A stretch of 64,000 nt of DNA from Flaviramulus sp. BrNp1-15 (GCF_022259695.1 NZ_CP092099.1:3060001-3124000), one strand, 5' to 3'. Shown: positions 28,106-38,475, numbered from the stretch's first letter. Translations and numbers: made by a program. The notes: a model not told the origin generated them from the letters alone.

Positions 28106-31100
28106 CTACTCTTCTAATCTGATGTCTAAACCTAAACCTTTCAATTCGTGCATAAGTACGTTGAACGATTCTGGTAATCCTGGATCTGGCATTGGCTCAC
28201 CTTTTACAATACTTTCGTATGTTTTAGCTCTACCAATTACATCATCAGATTTTACAGTTAAAATCTCACGTAAGGTACTTGATGCTCCATAAGCTTCAAG
28301 TGCCCAAACTTCCATCTCACCAAAACGCTGACCACCAAATTGTGCTTTACCACCAAGAGGTTGCTGTGTAATTAATGAGTAAGGCCCTATAGAACGTGCG
28401 TGCATTTTATCGTCTACCATGTGTCCTAATTTCAACATGTAGATTACACCAACCGTTGCTGGTTGATCGAAACGCTCTCCTGTTCCACCATCATATAAAT
28501 AGGTATGACCATATCTTGGAATTCCAGCTTCATCTGTAAATTCATTAATTTGATCTATTGTTGCTCCATCAAAAATTGGAGTTGCATAAGTACGATCTAA
28601 TTTTTGACCTGCCCATCCAAGAACAGTTTCATAAATCTGACCAATATTCATACGAGAAGGTACACCAAGTGGGTTTAATACAATATCAACTGGAGTTCCA
28701 TCTTCTAAGAAAGGCATATCTTCCTGACGAACGATACGTGCAACAATACCTTTGTTACCATGACGTCCTGCCATTTTATCACCTACTTTAAGTTTACGCT
28801 TCTTAGCAATATAAACTTTAGCTAATTTAATGATACCTGCTGGTAACTCATCACCTACAGAGATAGTAAACTTCTCTCTTCTTAAAGAACCTTGTAAGTC
28901 GTTTTCTTTAATTTTATAGTTATGAATTAAATCTGCTACTAATTGATTTGTATGGTCATCTGTTGTCCATTTTCCAGACACTAAATGCGCATAATCATCA
29001 ACAGCATTTAACATTTTTAAAGTGAATTTTTTACCTTTTGGTAATACTTCTTCACCTAAATCATTAAAGATACCTTGAGCAGTTTTACCATTTACAATAG
29101 CAAATAATTTTTCAACTAAAATAGCCTTTAAATCATCAAATTTTCTATCGTATTGTGCTTCTAAAGCTAGAATATCATCTTTATCTTGAGCTCTCTTACG
29201 CTTATCTTTTACTGCTCTTGCAAATAATTTCTTCTCAATTACAACACCATTTAAAGATGGCGAAGCTTTTAATGAAGCATCTTTTACATCACCTGCTTTA
29301 TCACCAAAGATGGCACGTAATAATTTTTCTTCCGGAGTTGGATCAGATTCACCTTTTGGCGTAATTTTACCAATAAGGATATCACCAGGCTTAACCTCGG
29401 CACCAACACGAATCATTCCGTTTTCATCTAAATCTTTAGTAGCTTCTTCAGAAACGTTAGGAATATCGTTAGTTAACTCTTCGTTACCTAATTTTGTATC
29501 ACGTACTTCAAGTGAATACTCATCAATATGAATAGATGTAAAGATATCTTCACGAACTACTTTTTCAGAAATTACAATTGCATCCTCAAAGTTATAACCT
29601 TTCCAAGGCATGAACGCCACTTTCATATTTCTACCAAGTGCTAATTCTCCTTTTTGAGTCGCATAACCTTCACATAAAACTTGCCCCTTAGTTACTTTAT
29701 CTCCTTTAACTACAATTGGTTTTAAGTTGATAGATGTACCTTGGTTTGTTTTTCTGAATTTTACTAATTGATAAGTTTTTATATCGCTATCAAAACTTAC
29801 TTTAGCTTCATCTTCAGTACGAGCATATTTTATTTTAATTTCATTAGCATCTACATAAAGTACTTCACCATCTCCTTCTGCATTAATTAATACACGAGAA
29901 TCTGATGCTACTTGACGCTCTAAACCTGTACCTACTATTGGTGCTTGTGGCAACAATAATGGAACTGCTTGACGCATCATGTTAGAACCCATCAATGCAC
30001 GGTTTGCATCATCATGCTCTAAGAATGGAATTAACGAAGCCGAAATAGAAGAAATTTGATTAGGCGCTACATCGGTATAATTTACTTGAGATGGCTCAAT
30101 CACAGGGAAATCACCTTCCATTCTAGCAATTACTTTATCGTGTAAAATTTTACCGTTATCATCAACTTTTACAGTTGCTTGGGCAATTAATTTTTCTTCT
30201 TCTTCTTCTGCACTTAAATATGTTGGAGCAGATTTAATATCTACAACTCCATCTTCTACTTTTCTATATGGAGTCTCGATGAATCCCATAGAGTTAACTT
30301 TTGCGTAAACTGAAAGTGAAGAAATAAGACCAATATTTGGCCCTTCAGGAGTTTCAATAGGACATAAACGTCCGTAATGCGTGTAGTGAACGTCACGTAC
30401 CTCGAAACCTGCTCTCTCACGAGAAAGACCTCCTGGTCCTAATGCTGATAAACGACGCTTATGCGTAATTTCTGCAAGAGGATTCGTTTGATCCATAAAC
30501 TGAGATAACTGGTTTGTACCAAAGAATGAATTAATTACAGACGATAATGTCTTTGCATTAATTAAATCTATTGGTGTAAATACCTCGTTATCACGAACGT
30601 TCATACGTTCACGAATTGTACGTGCCATACGTGCTAAACCAACACCAAACTGCTGAGATAATTGCTCACCAACTGTACGTACACGACGGTTAGATAAGTG
30701 ATCAATATCATCAATCTCTGCTTTTGAGTTGATAAGCTCGATCAAGTATTTTATAATAGTAATGATATCCTCTTTGGTAAGCACTTGCTTGTCCATTCCT
30801 ATATCAAGACCTAGTTTTTTGTTCATTCTGTAACGACCAACTTCTCCAAGAGAGTAACGTTGGTCTGAGAAGAATAATTTATCAATTATTCCACGAGCCG
30901 TTTCCTCATCTGGCGGCTCAGCATTACGTAATTGTCTGTAAATATGTTCAACAGCCTCTTTTTCAGAATTTGTTGGATCTTTTTGAAGTGTATTATGAAT
31001 AATAGCATAATCACCTTGCTCTGTACTTTCTTTGTGTAAAAGAATAGTTTTAACATCAGCTTCAAGAATTTCTTCTATATTTTCTTTATCTAAAACCGTA

Positions 31101-31921
31101 TCACGATCAAGTACAATTTCATTACGCTCAATAGATACTACCTCTCCTGTATCTTCATCAACAAAATCCTCATGCCATGTATTAAGTACACGTGCTGCTA
31201 ATTTTCTTCCTAAATATTTCTTTAATCCAGATTTTGATACTTTAACCTCTTCAGCTAAATCAAAAATCTCTAAAATGTCTTTATCACGCTCAAAACCAAT
31301 GGCACGGAAAAGCGTAGTAACAGGTAATTTTTTCTTTCTGTCAATGTAAGCATACATTACCTGGTTAATATCTGTAGCAAACTCAATCCATGATCCTTTG
31401 AATGGAATAACTCTTGCTGAATATAACTTTGTTCCATTTGCATGGAAAGATTGACCAAAGAATACCCCTGGTGAACGGTGTAATTGAGATACTACTACAC
31501 GTTCTGCACCGTTGATACAAAATGTACCACTTGGCGTCATGTAAGGTATAGTTCCTAAGTACACATCTTGAACAATGGTCTCGAAATCCTCATGTTCAGG
31601 GTCTGTACAATATAACTTTAACCTTGCTTTTAACGGAACGCTATAAGTTAGTCCTCTTTCAATACACTCTTCAATGGCATATCTTGGTGGATCTACGAAG
31701 TAATCTAAAAATTCTAAAACGAATTGATTACGAGAATCTGTAATTGGAAAGTTTTCCATGAAGGTGTTATATAAACCTTCATCACCTCTTTCTTCAGATT
31801 TAGTTTCTAATTGGAAAAAATCCTGGAAGGATTTAATCTGAATATCCAAGAAATCTGGATATTCTGTTCTATTTACAATAGAGGAGAAATTTAATCTTTC
31901 AGCTTGTGTTGACAACATCAA
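28106..31921 (-). CDS. rpoB: DNA-directed RNA polymerase subunit beta
   Basis: The 1271-residue second-largest subunit is complete. Recognisable parts are the rifampicin region ([34 protein letters not shown] near residue 470), [23 protein letters not shown], and the C-terminal [27 protein letters not shown]. Rifampicin-region residues look wild type. Two ATGs are in tandem at the start; related proteins begin MLSTQ, so the second (31918) is probably used. The gap to rplL carries a strong hairpin. Confidence 0.99.
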   Translation of the reverse strand: MMLSTQAERLNFSSIVNRTEYPDFLDIQIKSFQDFFQLETKSEERGDEGLYNTFMENFPITDSRNQFVLEFLDYFVDPPRYAIEECIERGLTYSVPLKARLKLYCTDPEHEDFETIVQDVYLGTIPYMTPSGTFCINGAERVVVSQLHRSPGVFFGQSFHANGTKLYSARVIPFKGSWIEFATDINQVMYAYIDRKKKLPVTTLFRAIGFERDKDILEIFDLAEEVKVSKSGLKKYLGRKLAARVLNTWHEDFVDEDTGEVVSIERNEIVLDRDTVLDKENIEEILEADVKTILLHKESTEQGDYAIIHNTLQKDPTNSEKEAVEHIYRQLRNAEPPDEETARGIIDKLFFSDQRYSLGEVGRYRMNKKLGLDIGMDKQVLTKEDIITIIKYLIELINSKAEIDDIDHLSNRRVRTVGEQLSQQFGVGLARMARTIRERMNVRDNEVFTPIDLINAKTLSSVINSFFGTNQLSQFMDQTNPLAEITHKRRLSALGPGGLSRERAGFEVRDVHYTHYGRLCPIETPEGPNIGLISSLSVYAKVNSMGFIETPYRKVEDGVVDIKSAPTYLSAEEEEEKLIAQATVKVDDNGKILHDKVIARMEGDFPVIEPSQVNYTDVAPNQISSISASLIPFLEHDDANRALMGSNMMRQAVPLLLPQAPIVGTGLERQVASDSRVLINAEGDGEVLYVDANEIKIKYARTEDEAKVSFDSDIKTYQLVKFRKTNQGTSINLKPIVVKGDKVTKGQVLCEGYATQKGELALGRNMKVAFMPWKGYNFEDAIVISEKVVREDIFTSIHIDEYSLEVRDTKLGNEELTNDIPNVSEEATKDLDENGMIRVGAEVKPGDILIGKITPKGESDPTPEEKLLRAIFGDKAGDVKDASLKASPSLNGVVIEKKLFARAVKDKRKRAQDKDDILALEAQYDRKFDDLKAILVEKLFAIVNGKTAQGIFNDLGEEVLPKGKKFTLKMLNAVDDYAHLVSGKWTTDDHTNQLVADLIHNYKIKENDLQGSLRREKFTISVGDELPAGIIKLAKVYIAKKRKLKVGDKMAGRHGNKGIVARIVRQEDMPFLEDGTPVDIVLNPLGVPSRMNIGQIYETVLGWAGQKLDRTYATPIFDGATIDQINEFTDEAGIPRYGHTYLYDGGTGERFDQPATVGVIYMLKLGHMVDDKMHARSIGPYSLITQQPLGGKAQFGGQRFGEMEVWALEAYGASSTLREILTVKSDDVIGRAKTYESIVKGEPMPDPGLPESFNVLMHELKGLGLDIRLEE

Positions 31922-31982
31922 TGGACGGAATTTTGATTAAAAAAATAATTATATCGTATACTTATGATTATATACGCAAAAT

Positions 31983-32019
31983 GGTTTAGGTCTCAGAGAC
32001 TATGCTCCAGACCTAAACC
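31983..32019 (-). promoter_or_regulatory. Hairpin in the rplL-rpoB intergenic region
   Basis: An 11-bp perfect stem (GGTTTAGGTCT / AGACCTAAACC) encloses a 15-base loop and is not followed by a T tract. It lies between rplL and rpoB, where in Escherichia coli an attenuator and an RNase III site adjust the ratio of ribosomal protein to polymerase mRNA. A similar role here is inference. Confidence 0.65.
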
Positions 32020-32042
32020 TTTGTGTTTTTGAGTTGTTAAGC

Positions 32043-32420
32043 TTACTTAAGCTCAACCTCTGCTCCAGCTTCTTCTAAAGATGCTTTTAAAGCTTCAGCT
32101 TCGTCTTTAGATACAGCTTCTTTGATAGCACTTGGTGCTTCATCAACTAAACCTTTTGCTTCTTTTAATCCTAAACCAGTTAATTCTTTAACTAATTTTA
32201 CTACAGCTAATTTAGAACCACCAGCTGCTTTTAAAATAACATCAAATTCAGTTTGAGCTTCACCAGCGTCATCACCACCAGCAGCAGGACCAGCAACAGC
32301 AACTGCAGCAGCAGCAGCAGGCTCGATACCATACTCATCTTTTAATATAGTAGCTAACTCATTTACTTCTTTTACAGTAAGGTTAACTAATTGTTCTGCG
32401 AAATCTTTTAAATCTGCCAT
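32043..32420 (-). CDS. rplL: 50S ribosomal protein L7/L12
   Basis: The 125-residue stalk protein has the N-terminal dimerisation region, an Ala/Gly-rich hinge ([18 protein letters not shown] near 36-53) and the C-terminal factor-binding domain ([27 protein letters not shown]). It recruits translation GTPases to the ribosome. It follows rplJ by 62 bases and precedes the rpoB hairpin. Confidence 0.98.
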   Translation of the reverse strand: MADLKDFAEQLVNLTVKEVNELATILKDEYGIEPAAAAAVAVAGPAAGGDDAGEAQTEFDVILKAAGGSKLAVVKLVKELTGLGLKEAKGLVDEAPSAIKEAVSKDEAEALKASLEEAGAEVELK

Positions 32421-32482
32421 TTTTCTATCGTTTTAATAATTTTTTAATAATATAATTGTAATAAAGTGCGTACTATTTAATA

Positions 32483-33004
32483 CTATCCTTCTTTTTCAGA
32501 TAGTGTTTTAATAATTCCAGCTAATTTTCCACCACTAGATTTAAGTGCTGAAACAACATTTTTAGCAGGAGATTGTAATAATCCTATTATTTCTCCTAAC
32601 AACTCTTCTTTAGACTTGATATCTACTAACATGTCTAATTGGTTGTCTCCAATGTAAACTGCTTCCTCAATAAAAGCTCCTTTTAATAAAGGTTTCTCAG
32701 ATTTTTTACGGAAGTTTTTAATTAATTTTGCTGGCGCATTACCTGTTTCAGAATACATCACAGATGTATTTCCTTTTAAAACAGAAGGAAGTTCTCCAAA
32801 CTCTTTATCTGAAGCTTCCATTGCTTTTTCAAGTAATGTATTTTTAACGACTGCCATTTTTACGTTTGCTTTAAATGCAGCACGACGTAAATCTGAGGTA
32901 GCTCCTGCGTTTAATCCTGAAATATCTGTTAAATAGATATTTGTATTATTAGCTAATTCTACAGTTAACTCCTCAATTACTTGTGATTTTTCTTCTCTTG
33001 TCAT
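32483..33004 (-). CDS. rplJ: 50S ribosomal protein L10
   Basis: The 173-residue protein forms the base of the L7/L12 stalk. Conserved L10 features are TREEKSQVIEELTVELAN at the N-terminus, the DLRRAAFKANVKMAVVKNTLLEKA block, and a C-terminal helix that binds L7/L12. It is 19 bases downstream of rplA. L10 often represses its own operon by binding leader RNA, but the short gap leaves little room for a dedicated leader here. Confidence 0.98.
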   Translation of the reverse strand: MTREEKSQVIEELTVELANNTNIYLTDISGLNAGATSDLRRAAFKANVKMAVVKNTLLEKAMEASDKEFGELPSVLKGNTSVMYSETGNAPAKLIKNFRKKSEKPLLKGAFIEEAVYIGDNQLDMLVDIKSKEELLGEIIGLLQSPAKNVVSALKSSGGKLAGIIKTLSEKEG

Positions 33005-33023
33005 AATAAAAGTTTTAACTTAA

Positions 33024-33713
33024 TTAACCAATTTTAGGATCAATTGCTATACTAGGACTCATAGTAGAAGACATAAATATGCTTTTCACATAAACTCCTT
33101 TAGCAGTTGTTGGTTTTAATTTAATTAATGTTTGTAATAATTCATTTGCATTACCTGCAATTTTATCAGCACTAAATGATGCTTTTCCTATAGCAGCGTG
33201 TACAATACCAGTTTTATCAACTTTAAAGTCAATTTTACCAGCTTTCACTTCTGTTACAGCTTTAGCTACATCCATAGTTACTGTACCTGTTTTTGGGTTA
33301 GGCATTAAACCACGAGGACCTAATACACGTCCTAAAGGACCTAATTTACCCATTACACTTGGCATAGTAATAATAACATCAACGTCTGTCCAACCATTCT
33401 TGATTTTATCAAGATATTCGTCTAAACCAACGTAATCTGCTCCAGCTTCTTTTGCTTCGGCTTCTTTATCTGGTGTTACTAATGCTAATACTTTCATATC
33501 TTTACCAGTACCATGAGGAAGTGAAACTACACCTCTTACCATTTGATTTGCTTTACGAGGATCTACTCCTAAACGTACAGCTAAATCAACTGATGCATCA
33601 AACTTTGTATTGGTAATTTCTTTAACTAGTTCAGATGCTTCATTTAATGAATACACCTTTCCTTTTTCTATTTTCGCTAAAGCTTCTTTTTGCTTTTTTG
33701 TTAATCTTGCCAT
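33024..33713 (-). CDS. rplA: 50S ribosomal protein L1
   Basis: The 229-residue protein forms the L1 stalk that helps release deacylated tRNA. The signature [29 protein letters not shown] near residues 120-148 is complete, and length is standard. It follows rplK by 20 bases, so the two are cotranscribed. L1 commonly autoregulates rplKA. Confidence 0.98.
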   Translation of the reverse strand: MARLTKKQKEALAKIEKGKVYSLNEASELVKEITNTKFDASVDLAVRLGVDPRKANQMVRGVVSLPHGTGKDMKVLALVTPDKEAEAKEAGADYVGLDEYLDKIKNGWTDVDVIITMPSVMGKLGPLGRVLGPRGLMPNPKTGTVTMDVAKAVTEVKAGKIDFKVDKTGIVHAAIGKASFSADKIAGNANELLQTLIKLKPTTAKGVYVKSIFMSSTMSPSIAIDPKIG

Positions 33714-33733
33714 TTTATAATGTCTTTAATAGA

Positions 33734-34171
33734 TTAAGAAGGAAATTTCCCTGTTACAGTTATTCCCATTGATCTTGCTGTACCAGCAACCATTTTCATA
33801 GCAGATTCAACTTCAAATGCGTTTAAATCAACCATTTTGTCTTCTGCAATAGTTTTAATCTGATCCCAAGATACTTTAGCTACTTTTTTTCGGTTTGGTT
33901 CACCTGAACCTTTTTTCACCTTGGCCGCTTCTAATAATTGTACTGCAGCTGGAGGAGTCTTGATTACAAAGTCAAATGATTTGTCTTTGTAAACAGAGAT
34001 AACAACTGGTAAAACTTTACCAGGCTTATCTTGAGTTCTAGCATTAAATTGCTTACAGAACTCCATAATGTTAACTCCAGCAGCACCTAAAGCGGGTCCA
34101 ACCGGTGGCGACGGATTCGCAGCACCTCCCCGAACTTGTAACTTAACTACTTTACCTAATTCTTTTGCCAT
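33734..34171 (-). CDS. rplK: 50S ribosomal protein L11
   Basis: The 145-residue protein binds the GTPase-associated region of 23S rRNA. The N-terminal [35 protein letters not shown] and the C-terminal [12 protein letters not shown] are hallmarks. It is first in the rplKAJL run, 76 bases downstream of nusG; this gap may carry regulatory RNA, though I see no clear hairpin in it. Confidence 0.98.
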   Translation of the reverse strand: MAKELGKVVKLQVRGGAANPSPPVGPALGAAGVNIMEFCKQFNARTQDKPGKVLPVVISVYKDKSFDFVIKTPPAAVQLLEAAKVKKGSGEPNRKKVAKVSWDQIKTIAEDKMVDLNAFEVESAMKMVAGTARSMGITVTGKFPS

Positions 34172-34247
34172 TTTTAATAATTTAGTTTGATACGCTTCTT
34201 ATTGTTTGGAAGCAAAAAAACGCATCATTTATATAGTGTAACAATTA

Positions 34248-34802
34248 TTATACTTTTTCAACTTGCATATAACTTAACTCTAATGGTGTTTTTCTACCGA
34301 AAATTTTAACCATAACTTCAAGTTTACGCTTTTCTTCATTTATTTTTTCAATAGTACCATCAAATCCATTAAATGGTCCATCAATTACTTTAACTGTTTC
34401 TCCTTTAGTAAAAGGTATAGCTACATTAACATTTTCATCAACAGCTAATTCATCAACTTTACCTAGCATTCTGTTTACTTCAGATTGTCTTAACGGCACA
34501 GGATCTCCTCCTTTTGTTTCACCTAAAAAACCTATTACATTAGTAACCGATCTAATAATATGAGGAACTTCTCCTGTTAAATTGGCTTGAATCATTATAT
34601 AACCCGGAAAAAACACTTTTTCTTTATGTATCTTTTTCCCGTTACGAATTTGTATAACACGTTCTGTTGGCACTAATACTTGATCTACATAATCTTGTAA
34701 ACCTAATCGAGCAATTTCATTCTCAATGTAAGTCTTAATCTTATTTTCTTGACCACTTACAGCTCGAACAACATACCATTTTTTTTCACTTACTTCAGAC
34801 AT
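34248..34802 (-). CDS. nusG: Transcription termination/antitermination factor NusG
   Basis: The 184-residue protein has the NGN domain (KWYVVRAVSGQENKIKTYIENEI at the N-terminus, VFFPGYIMIQ near 63) and a C-terminal KOW domain (GETVKVIDGPFNGFDGTIEKINEEKRKLEV near 130-160). It couples RNA polymerase to Rho or the ribosome. It is 11 bases downstream of secE, the usual pair. Confidence 0.98.
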   Translation of the reverse strand: MSEVSEKKWYVVRAVSGQENKIKTYIENEIARLGLQDYVDQVLVPTERVIQIRNGKKIHKEKVFFPGYIMIQANLTGEVPHIIRSVTNVIGFLGETKGGDPVPLRQSEVNRMLGKVDELAVDENVNVAIPFTKGETVKVIDGPFNGFDGTIEKINEEKRKLEVMVKIFGRKTPLELSYMQVEKV

Positions 34803-34813
34803 AAAATTTCTTT

Positions 34814-35011
34814 TTAACCGTTAATCCATTGAAAGTAAAATGCTATGACTTTGCTAAAAACCGTATCAACACCCCATATAGCTAGAGAAAATATAATTGA
34901 AAAAACTGCAACTAAAACCGTTAAACTTTGCGCTTCTGCCCATGTTGGCCACGTCACATTGTTTTTTAGCTCTCCAAATGATTCCTTTATATAATTTACT
35001 ATTCCAGCCAT
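34814..35011 (-). CDS. secE: Preprotein translocase subunit SecE
   Basis: The 65-residue protein has the single-span short SecE form: an amphipathic N-terminal helix (YIKESFGELKNNVTWPTWAEAQ, with the conserved V-TWP motif) and one transmembrane segment (about 30-58). It stabilises SecY in the inner membrane. It lies between tRNA-Trp and nusG in the classical order. Confidence 0.95.
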   Translation of the reverse strand: MAGIVNYIKESFGELKNNVTWPTWAEAQSLTVLVAVFSIIFSLAIWGVDTVFSKVIAFYFQWING

Positions 35012-35090
35012 TTTATTATTTTATTTTTTGTACAAATTGAAAATAATTCTCAATCAATATTTAAATAGGTAAAACCTATTTTATTCGTTG

Positions 35091-35163
35091 CACGGGTTGA
35101 GAGACTCGAACTCCCGACACCTGGTTTTGGAGACCAGTGCTCTACCAACTGAGCTAAACCCGT
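35091..35163 (-). tRNA. tRNA-Trp (anticodon CCA)
   Basis: The minus strand gives acceptor ACGGGTT paired with AACCCGT and an anticodon arm CTGGT-CTCCAAA-ACCAG with CCA. The T arm contains AGTTCGA. The terminal CCA is not encoded. The gene sits between tuf and secE, a conserved bacterial arrangement. Confidence 0.97.
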
Positions 35164-35174
35164 AAACATAAGTC

Positions 35175-35201
35175 AAGGTATTCCGAAAAACGGAATACCT
35201 T
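35175..35201 (-). promoter_or_regulatory. Perfect hairpin between tuf and tRNA-Trp
   Basis: An 11-bp stem AAGGTATTCCG / CGGAATACCTT with a 5-base loop lies 28 bases after the tuf stop. There is no clear T tract after it on the minus strand, so it may be a processing or mRNA-stabilising stem rather than a full terminator. Confidence 0.65.
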
Positions 35202-35229
35202 AGCTTATACTATTTACTTATAAACTGTA

Positions 35230-36417
35230 TTAGTCTAATATCTCAGTTACCTGACCTGCACCTACAGTTCTACCACCTTCACGAATTGCAAAACGTAAAC
35301 CTACATTCATTGCAATTGGTTGAATTAATTCAACAGTAATAGTTAAGTTATCTCCAGGCATAACCATTTCAACTCCATCAGGAAGTGCAATGTTTCCAGT
35401 TACATCAGTTGTACGTACGTAGAACTGTGGACGGTAGTTATTATGGAATGGAGTATGACGTCCACCTTCTTCTTTTTTAAGGATATAAACCTCAGCTTTA
35501 AATTTAGCGTGTGGTGTTACAGAACCTGGTTTAGTAATTACCATACCTCTAGAGATTTGAGTTTTCTCAATACCTCTTAATAAGATACCAGCGTTATCAC
35601 CAGCCTCACCTCTATCTAATATTTGACGGAACATTTCGATACCCGTAATAGTAGAAGTTAATTTTTCTGCACCCATACCAATAATTTCTACAGGATCTCC
35701 AGTATTTGCAACACCAGTTTCAATACGACCAGTTGCTACAGTACCACGACCAGTAATTGAGAATACATCTTCAATTGGCATTAAGAAAGGCTTATCCATA
35801 TCACGTACAGGCTCTTCAATCCAAGTATCACATGCTTCCATTAATTCCATTACAGTATCTACCCATTTTTGCTCACCGTTAAGTGCACCTAAAGCAGAAC
35901 CTGAAACCACAGGACCATTATCTCCATCGTACTCATAGAAGTTTAATAAATCTCTAACTTCCATATCTACTAACTCTAAAAGCTCTTCATCATCCACCAT
36001 ATCTACTTTGTTTAAGAAAACAACGATACGAGGAATACCTACCTGACGACCTAATAATATGTGCTCACGAGTTTGAGGCATAGGACCATCAGTCGCAGCA
36101 ACCACTAAAATTGCACCATCCATTTGAGCAGCACCAGTTACCATGTTCTTTACGTAATCGGCGTGACCTGGACAATCTACGTGTGCATAGTGACGATTTT
36201 TAGTTTGATACTCTACGTGTGAAGTATTAATTGTAATACCTCTTTCTTTTTCTTCTGGTGCGTTATCAATTTGATCAAATGATCTCGCTTCTGAGAAACC
36301 TGCATCAGCTAATACTTTAGTAATAGCAGCAGTTAAAGTTGTTTTACCGTGATCTACGTGTCCAATTGTACCAATATTTAAATGTGGTTTTGAACGATCG
36401 AAAGTTGCCTTTGCCAT
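35230..36417 (-). CDS. tuf: Elongation factor Tu
   Basis: The 395-residue GTPase delivers aminoacyl-tRNA to the ribosome. G1 is GHVDHGKT (residues 19-26), G3 is [12 protein letters not shown] near 81 and G4 is NKVDMVDD near 136. Domain II and III sequences ([29 protein letters not shown]) are complete. It lies downstream of three tRNA genes and upstream of tRNA-Trp, all on the minus strand. No other tuf copy is in the window. Confidence 0.99.
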   Translation of the reverse strand: MAKATFDRSKPHLNIGTIGHVDHGKTTLTAAITKVLADAGFSEARSFDQIDNAPEEKERGITINTSHVEYQTKNRHYAHVDCPGHADYVKNMVTGAAQMDGAILVVAATDGPMPQTREHILLGRQVGIPRIVVFLNKVDMVDDEELLELVDMEVRDLLNFYEYDGDNGPVVSGSALGALNGEQKWVDTVMELMEACDTWIEEPVRDMDKPFLMPIEDVFSITGRGTVATGRIETGVANTGDPVEIIGMGAEKLTSTITGIEMFRQILDRGEAGDNAGILLRGIEKTQISRGMVITKPGSVTPHAKFKAEVYILKKEEGGRHTPFHNNYRPQFYVRTTDVTGNIALPDGVEMVMPGDNLTITVELIQPIAMNVGLRFAIREGGRTVGAGQVTEILD

Positions 36418-36485
36418 GTTTTTTAAATAATTTAATCTTAGTTATATAATAATATTAGTGTATTCTATTTTTAACTTTAATATAG

Positions 36486-36557
36486 AGCCAATGACGGGAA
36501 TTGAACCCGTGACCTCTTCCTTACCAAGGAAACGCTCTACCCCTGAGCTACACCGGC
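36486..36557 (-). tRNA. tRNA-Thr (anticodon GGT)
   Basis: The acceptor GCCGGTG pairs with CATTGGC (two G-T pairs). The anticodon arm TTTCC-TTGGTAA-GGAAG places GGT in the loop, and GGTTCAA forms the T loop. It is the last of the tRNA group before tuf. Confidence 0.95.
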
Positions 36558-36568
36558 TTAAATATTAG

Positions 36569-36641
36569 AGCGGGAGACCGGGTTCGAACCGGCGACATTC
36601 AGCTTGGAAGGCTGACGCTCTACCAACTGAGCTACTCCCGC
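36569..36641 (-). tRNA. tRNA-Gly (anticodon TCC)
   Basis: The acceptor GCGGGAG closes with CTCCCGC. The anticodon arm TCAGC-CTTCCAA-GCTGA places TCC in the loop, and the T arm has GGTTCGA. It lies 11 bases upstream of tRNA-Thr(GGT) in the same transcript direction. Confidence 0.96.
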
Positions 36642-36670
36642 AATATTTAATAATCCTTTAAATTTAAAAG

Positions 36671-36752
<82 letters not shown>

Positions 36753-36782
36753 AATTAAATTTGTTTCACTCTTTTAAAGAAC

Positions 36783-36819
36783 TTGAGCCGATGGAGGGAC
36801 TCCCTTCGACTGCGTTCAG
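36783..36819 (-). pseudogene. tRNA-Thr 3'-end remnant joined to a dispersed repeat
   Basis: Bases 36783-36802 equal the last 18 bases of tRNA-Thr(TGT) plus two flanking bases, as found at 36892-36911 and 5031-5050. At 36803 the match ends and the repeat CTTCGACTGCGTTCAG begins, a relative of which occurs at 58172. The rest of a tRNA is missing, so this is a broken copy. Confidence 0.75.
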
Positions 36820-36894
36820 GATAAACTTCTCGTCCCAAACCAAAGTTTGTATTTACTACATTTTTCGGTTTCCTGTTCGCTTTTCACTATTTTG

Positions 36895-36968
36895 AGCCGA
36901 TGGAGGGACTCGAACCCACGACCTGCTGATTACAAATCAGCTGCTCTAGCCAGCTGAGCTACATCGGC
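36895..36968 (-). tRNA. tRNA-Thr (anticodon TGT), second copy
   Basis: The gene is identical over all 74 bases to the tRNA-Thr at 5034-5107: acceptor GCCGATG / CATCGGC and anticodon TGT. It is the first tRNA of the tRNA-tuf group on the minus strand. Confidence 0.97.
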
Positions 36969-36990
36969 GTTTTTTATGCTTTTTTCGCAC

Positions 36991-37018
36991 AAAAAAAGCC
37001 CGTTATTTCTAACGGACT
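36991..37018 (-). terminator. Intrinsic terminator of hpf
   Basis: On the minus strand AGTCCGTT pairs with AACGGGCT (one T-G pair) around a 6-base loop and is followed by seven T. The one wobble is only allowed on the minus strand, which supports the direction. It lies between hpf and the tRNA group. Confidence 0.8.
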
Positions 37019-37019
37019 G

Positions 37020-37048
37020 CAAATGTATAGATTTATTTTTTTAATCAA
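37020..37048 (-). promoter_or_regulatory. Probable promoter of the tRNA-tuf group
   Basis: TTG (37048-37046), an 18-base spacer and TACATTTG (37027-37020) form a -33/-7 pair in the hpf-tRNA gap. The predicted start falls in the left arm of the hpf terminator. Confidence 0.55.
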
Positions 37049-37066
37049 AACATTTTTTAAGAAATT

Positions 37067-37372
37067 TTAATGTAAATGTGCTCTTAATTTATCTTTTCTC
37101 TTTTTTAATTGTCTTTCTAAGGATGCAATAGCCATATCTGCTCCCTCTTCAAAACTTTTACATTGTTTTTTTACCACAAAACTATCCCCTGGCACACTTA
37201 CTCTTGCTTCAAATATTTTATTTTCTTTATTACTTGTATTTTCTACTTTTAAAAAAACATCAGATTTAATCACTTTATCATAAAACTGGTCTAACTTATC
37301 CATTCGCTTTTGAATAAAATTTATCAACTTTTGATCTGCATTAAAATTTACGGATTGTGTGTTCACTTTCAT
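37067..37372 (-). CDS. hpf: Ribosome hibernation promoting factor, short form
   Basis: The 101-residue protein fits the HPF/RaiA (sigma-54 modulation) family: KVNTQSVNFNADQKLINFIQKRMDKLDQFYD, a central beta sheet (IFEARVSVPGDSFVVKKQCKSFEEGADMAIASLERQLKKRKDKLR). It binds the 30S decoding centre in stationary phase. The C-terminal dimerisation domain of long HPF is absent, so it is the short form. It is 129 bases downstream of the recombinase gene. Confidence 0.92.
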   Translation of the reverse strand: MKVNTQSVNFNADQKLINFIQKRMDKLDQFYDKVIKSDVFLKVENTSNKENKIFEARVSVPGDSFVVKKQCKSFEEGADMAIASLERQLKKRKDKLRAHLH

Positions 37373-37501
37373 CTGGTTACATTTTAATTTTAAAAAATCA
37401 GTGGGATGTAATTAGCCAAAAACAATACTTGCAATAAAACACAATATATACATTTAGGGCTTATTTATACTACTGCTTTTTTGGTTAGACAATAATTTAT
37501 A

Positions 37502-38392
37502 CTATTTTTTACTTCTTGGGTGTGCATTTATGTGCACTTTTTTTAACTCTGCTATACTGTTATGTGTATAAACTTGGGTAGCAGCTAAACTTGAATGTCC
37601 AAGAAGTTCTTTAACAGCATTTAAATCTGCACCTTGGTTTAACAAATGTGTTGCAAAAGAGTGCCTTAGTATATGCGGACTCTTTTTTACTTTTGAAGAT
37701 GCCGAACTAAAATAATCATTTATTATTCTGTAAACAAGTGTTTCATATATTTTTACACCTTTTTTAGTTAAAAATAAATGATCTTTACTCGAAATACTTT
37801 GTAGTGAACTTCTCAACTTCAAGTACTTTTTTGTTGTTTGCACTACAGATTTTAATAACGGTACAATTCGCTCTTTATTTCTCTTTCCTAAAACTTTTAA
37901 CGTTTTATTATCTAAATCTATGCTTGTTAATTTTAGTTCTACAAGCTCAATTCTTCTTATACCTGTGGAATAAAAAAATTCTATAATTAGTTTGTTTCGA
38001 ATACTTTCAAAATCGTCACCAAAATTTAAGTCATCTAAAGCCATTTCTATTTCAGCTTCTGAAAATGGTACTTGAATCTTCTTACTTGTTTTAAGAGCTT
38101 TGTGTTTTGCTAAAGGATTTAAATTAATATCACCTATTTTTAAAAGGAATTTATAATAGGTATTAAGCGCTGATATTTTTCTGTTTATACTTCTATTCGA
38201 TAACCCGCTTTCGACTAACAAAACTATCCAACTTCTTATTTGCTGATAATTTACTTTATTAATAGAATGTGTTTGATATTCTGTTTTTATAAATTCTGAA
38301 AAATCTTCTAAATCATTTTGGTAAGCCTTTACAGTTAATGCTGAATAGTTTTTTTCTAGTAGTAAATAATCTGTAAATGACTGAAAAGACAT
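37502..38392 (-). CDS. Tyrosine recombinase XerC/XerD family
   Basis: The 296-residue protein has an N-terminal SAM-like core-binding domain (residues 1-95, with LEKNYSALTVKAYQNDLEDF) and a C-terminal catalytic domain. Catalytic residues are Arg in STGIRRIELVELK near 150, HILRHSFATHLL near 240, the second His in LLGHSS near 265 and the Tyr nucleophile in QVYTH near 277. Size and the position next to rpsU and hpf fit the chromosomal dimer-resolution recombinase, not a phage integrase. Whether it is XerC or XerD cannot be fixed from this view. Confidence 0.92.
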   Translation of the reverse strand: MSFQSFTDYLLLEKNYSALTVKAYQNDLEDFSEFIKTEYQTHSINKVNYQQIRSWIVLLVESGLSNRSINRKISALNTYYKFLLKIGDINLNPLAKHKALKTSKKIQVPFSEAEIEMALDDLNFGDDFESIRNKLIIEFFYSTGIRRIELVELKLTSIDLDNKTLKVLGKRNKERIVPLLKSVVQTTKKYLKLRSSLQSISSKDHLFLTKKGVKIYETLVYRIINDYFSSASSKVKKSPHILRHSFATHLLNQGADLNAVKELLGHSSLAATQVYTHNSIAELKKVHINAHPRSKK

Positions 38393-38445
38393 AAGTAAGT
38401 TTAAAGTGTAGAGTTAAAAATACAACCTTTTATTTAATTTTTGAA

Positions 38446-38475
38446 CAAAAAAAATCCCACTAAAAAGTGGGATTT
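38446..38475 (-). terminator. Intrinsic terminator of rpsU
   Basis: A 10-bp stem AAATCCCACT / AGTGGGATTT with a 4-base loop is followed on the minus strand by seven or more T. It lies 20 bases after the rpsU stop and separates rpsU from the recombinase gene. Confidence 0.88.

Noticed and set aside
25386-31349. Plus-strand frames inside rpoC and rpoB
   Set aside because: They lie fully antisense to two highly conserved genes and have low-complexity Leu/His or Ser/Thr-rich products.
36783-38392. Integrative element using tRNA-Thr as attachment site with the nearby tyrosine recombinase
   Set aside because: The recombinase has the size and context of a housekeeping XerC/D, no cargo genes lie between the repeats and only about 90 bases separate them. 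It is kept only as a scar hypothesis.
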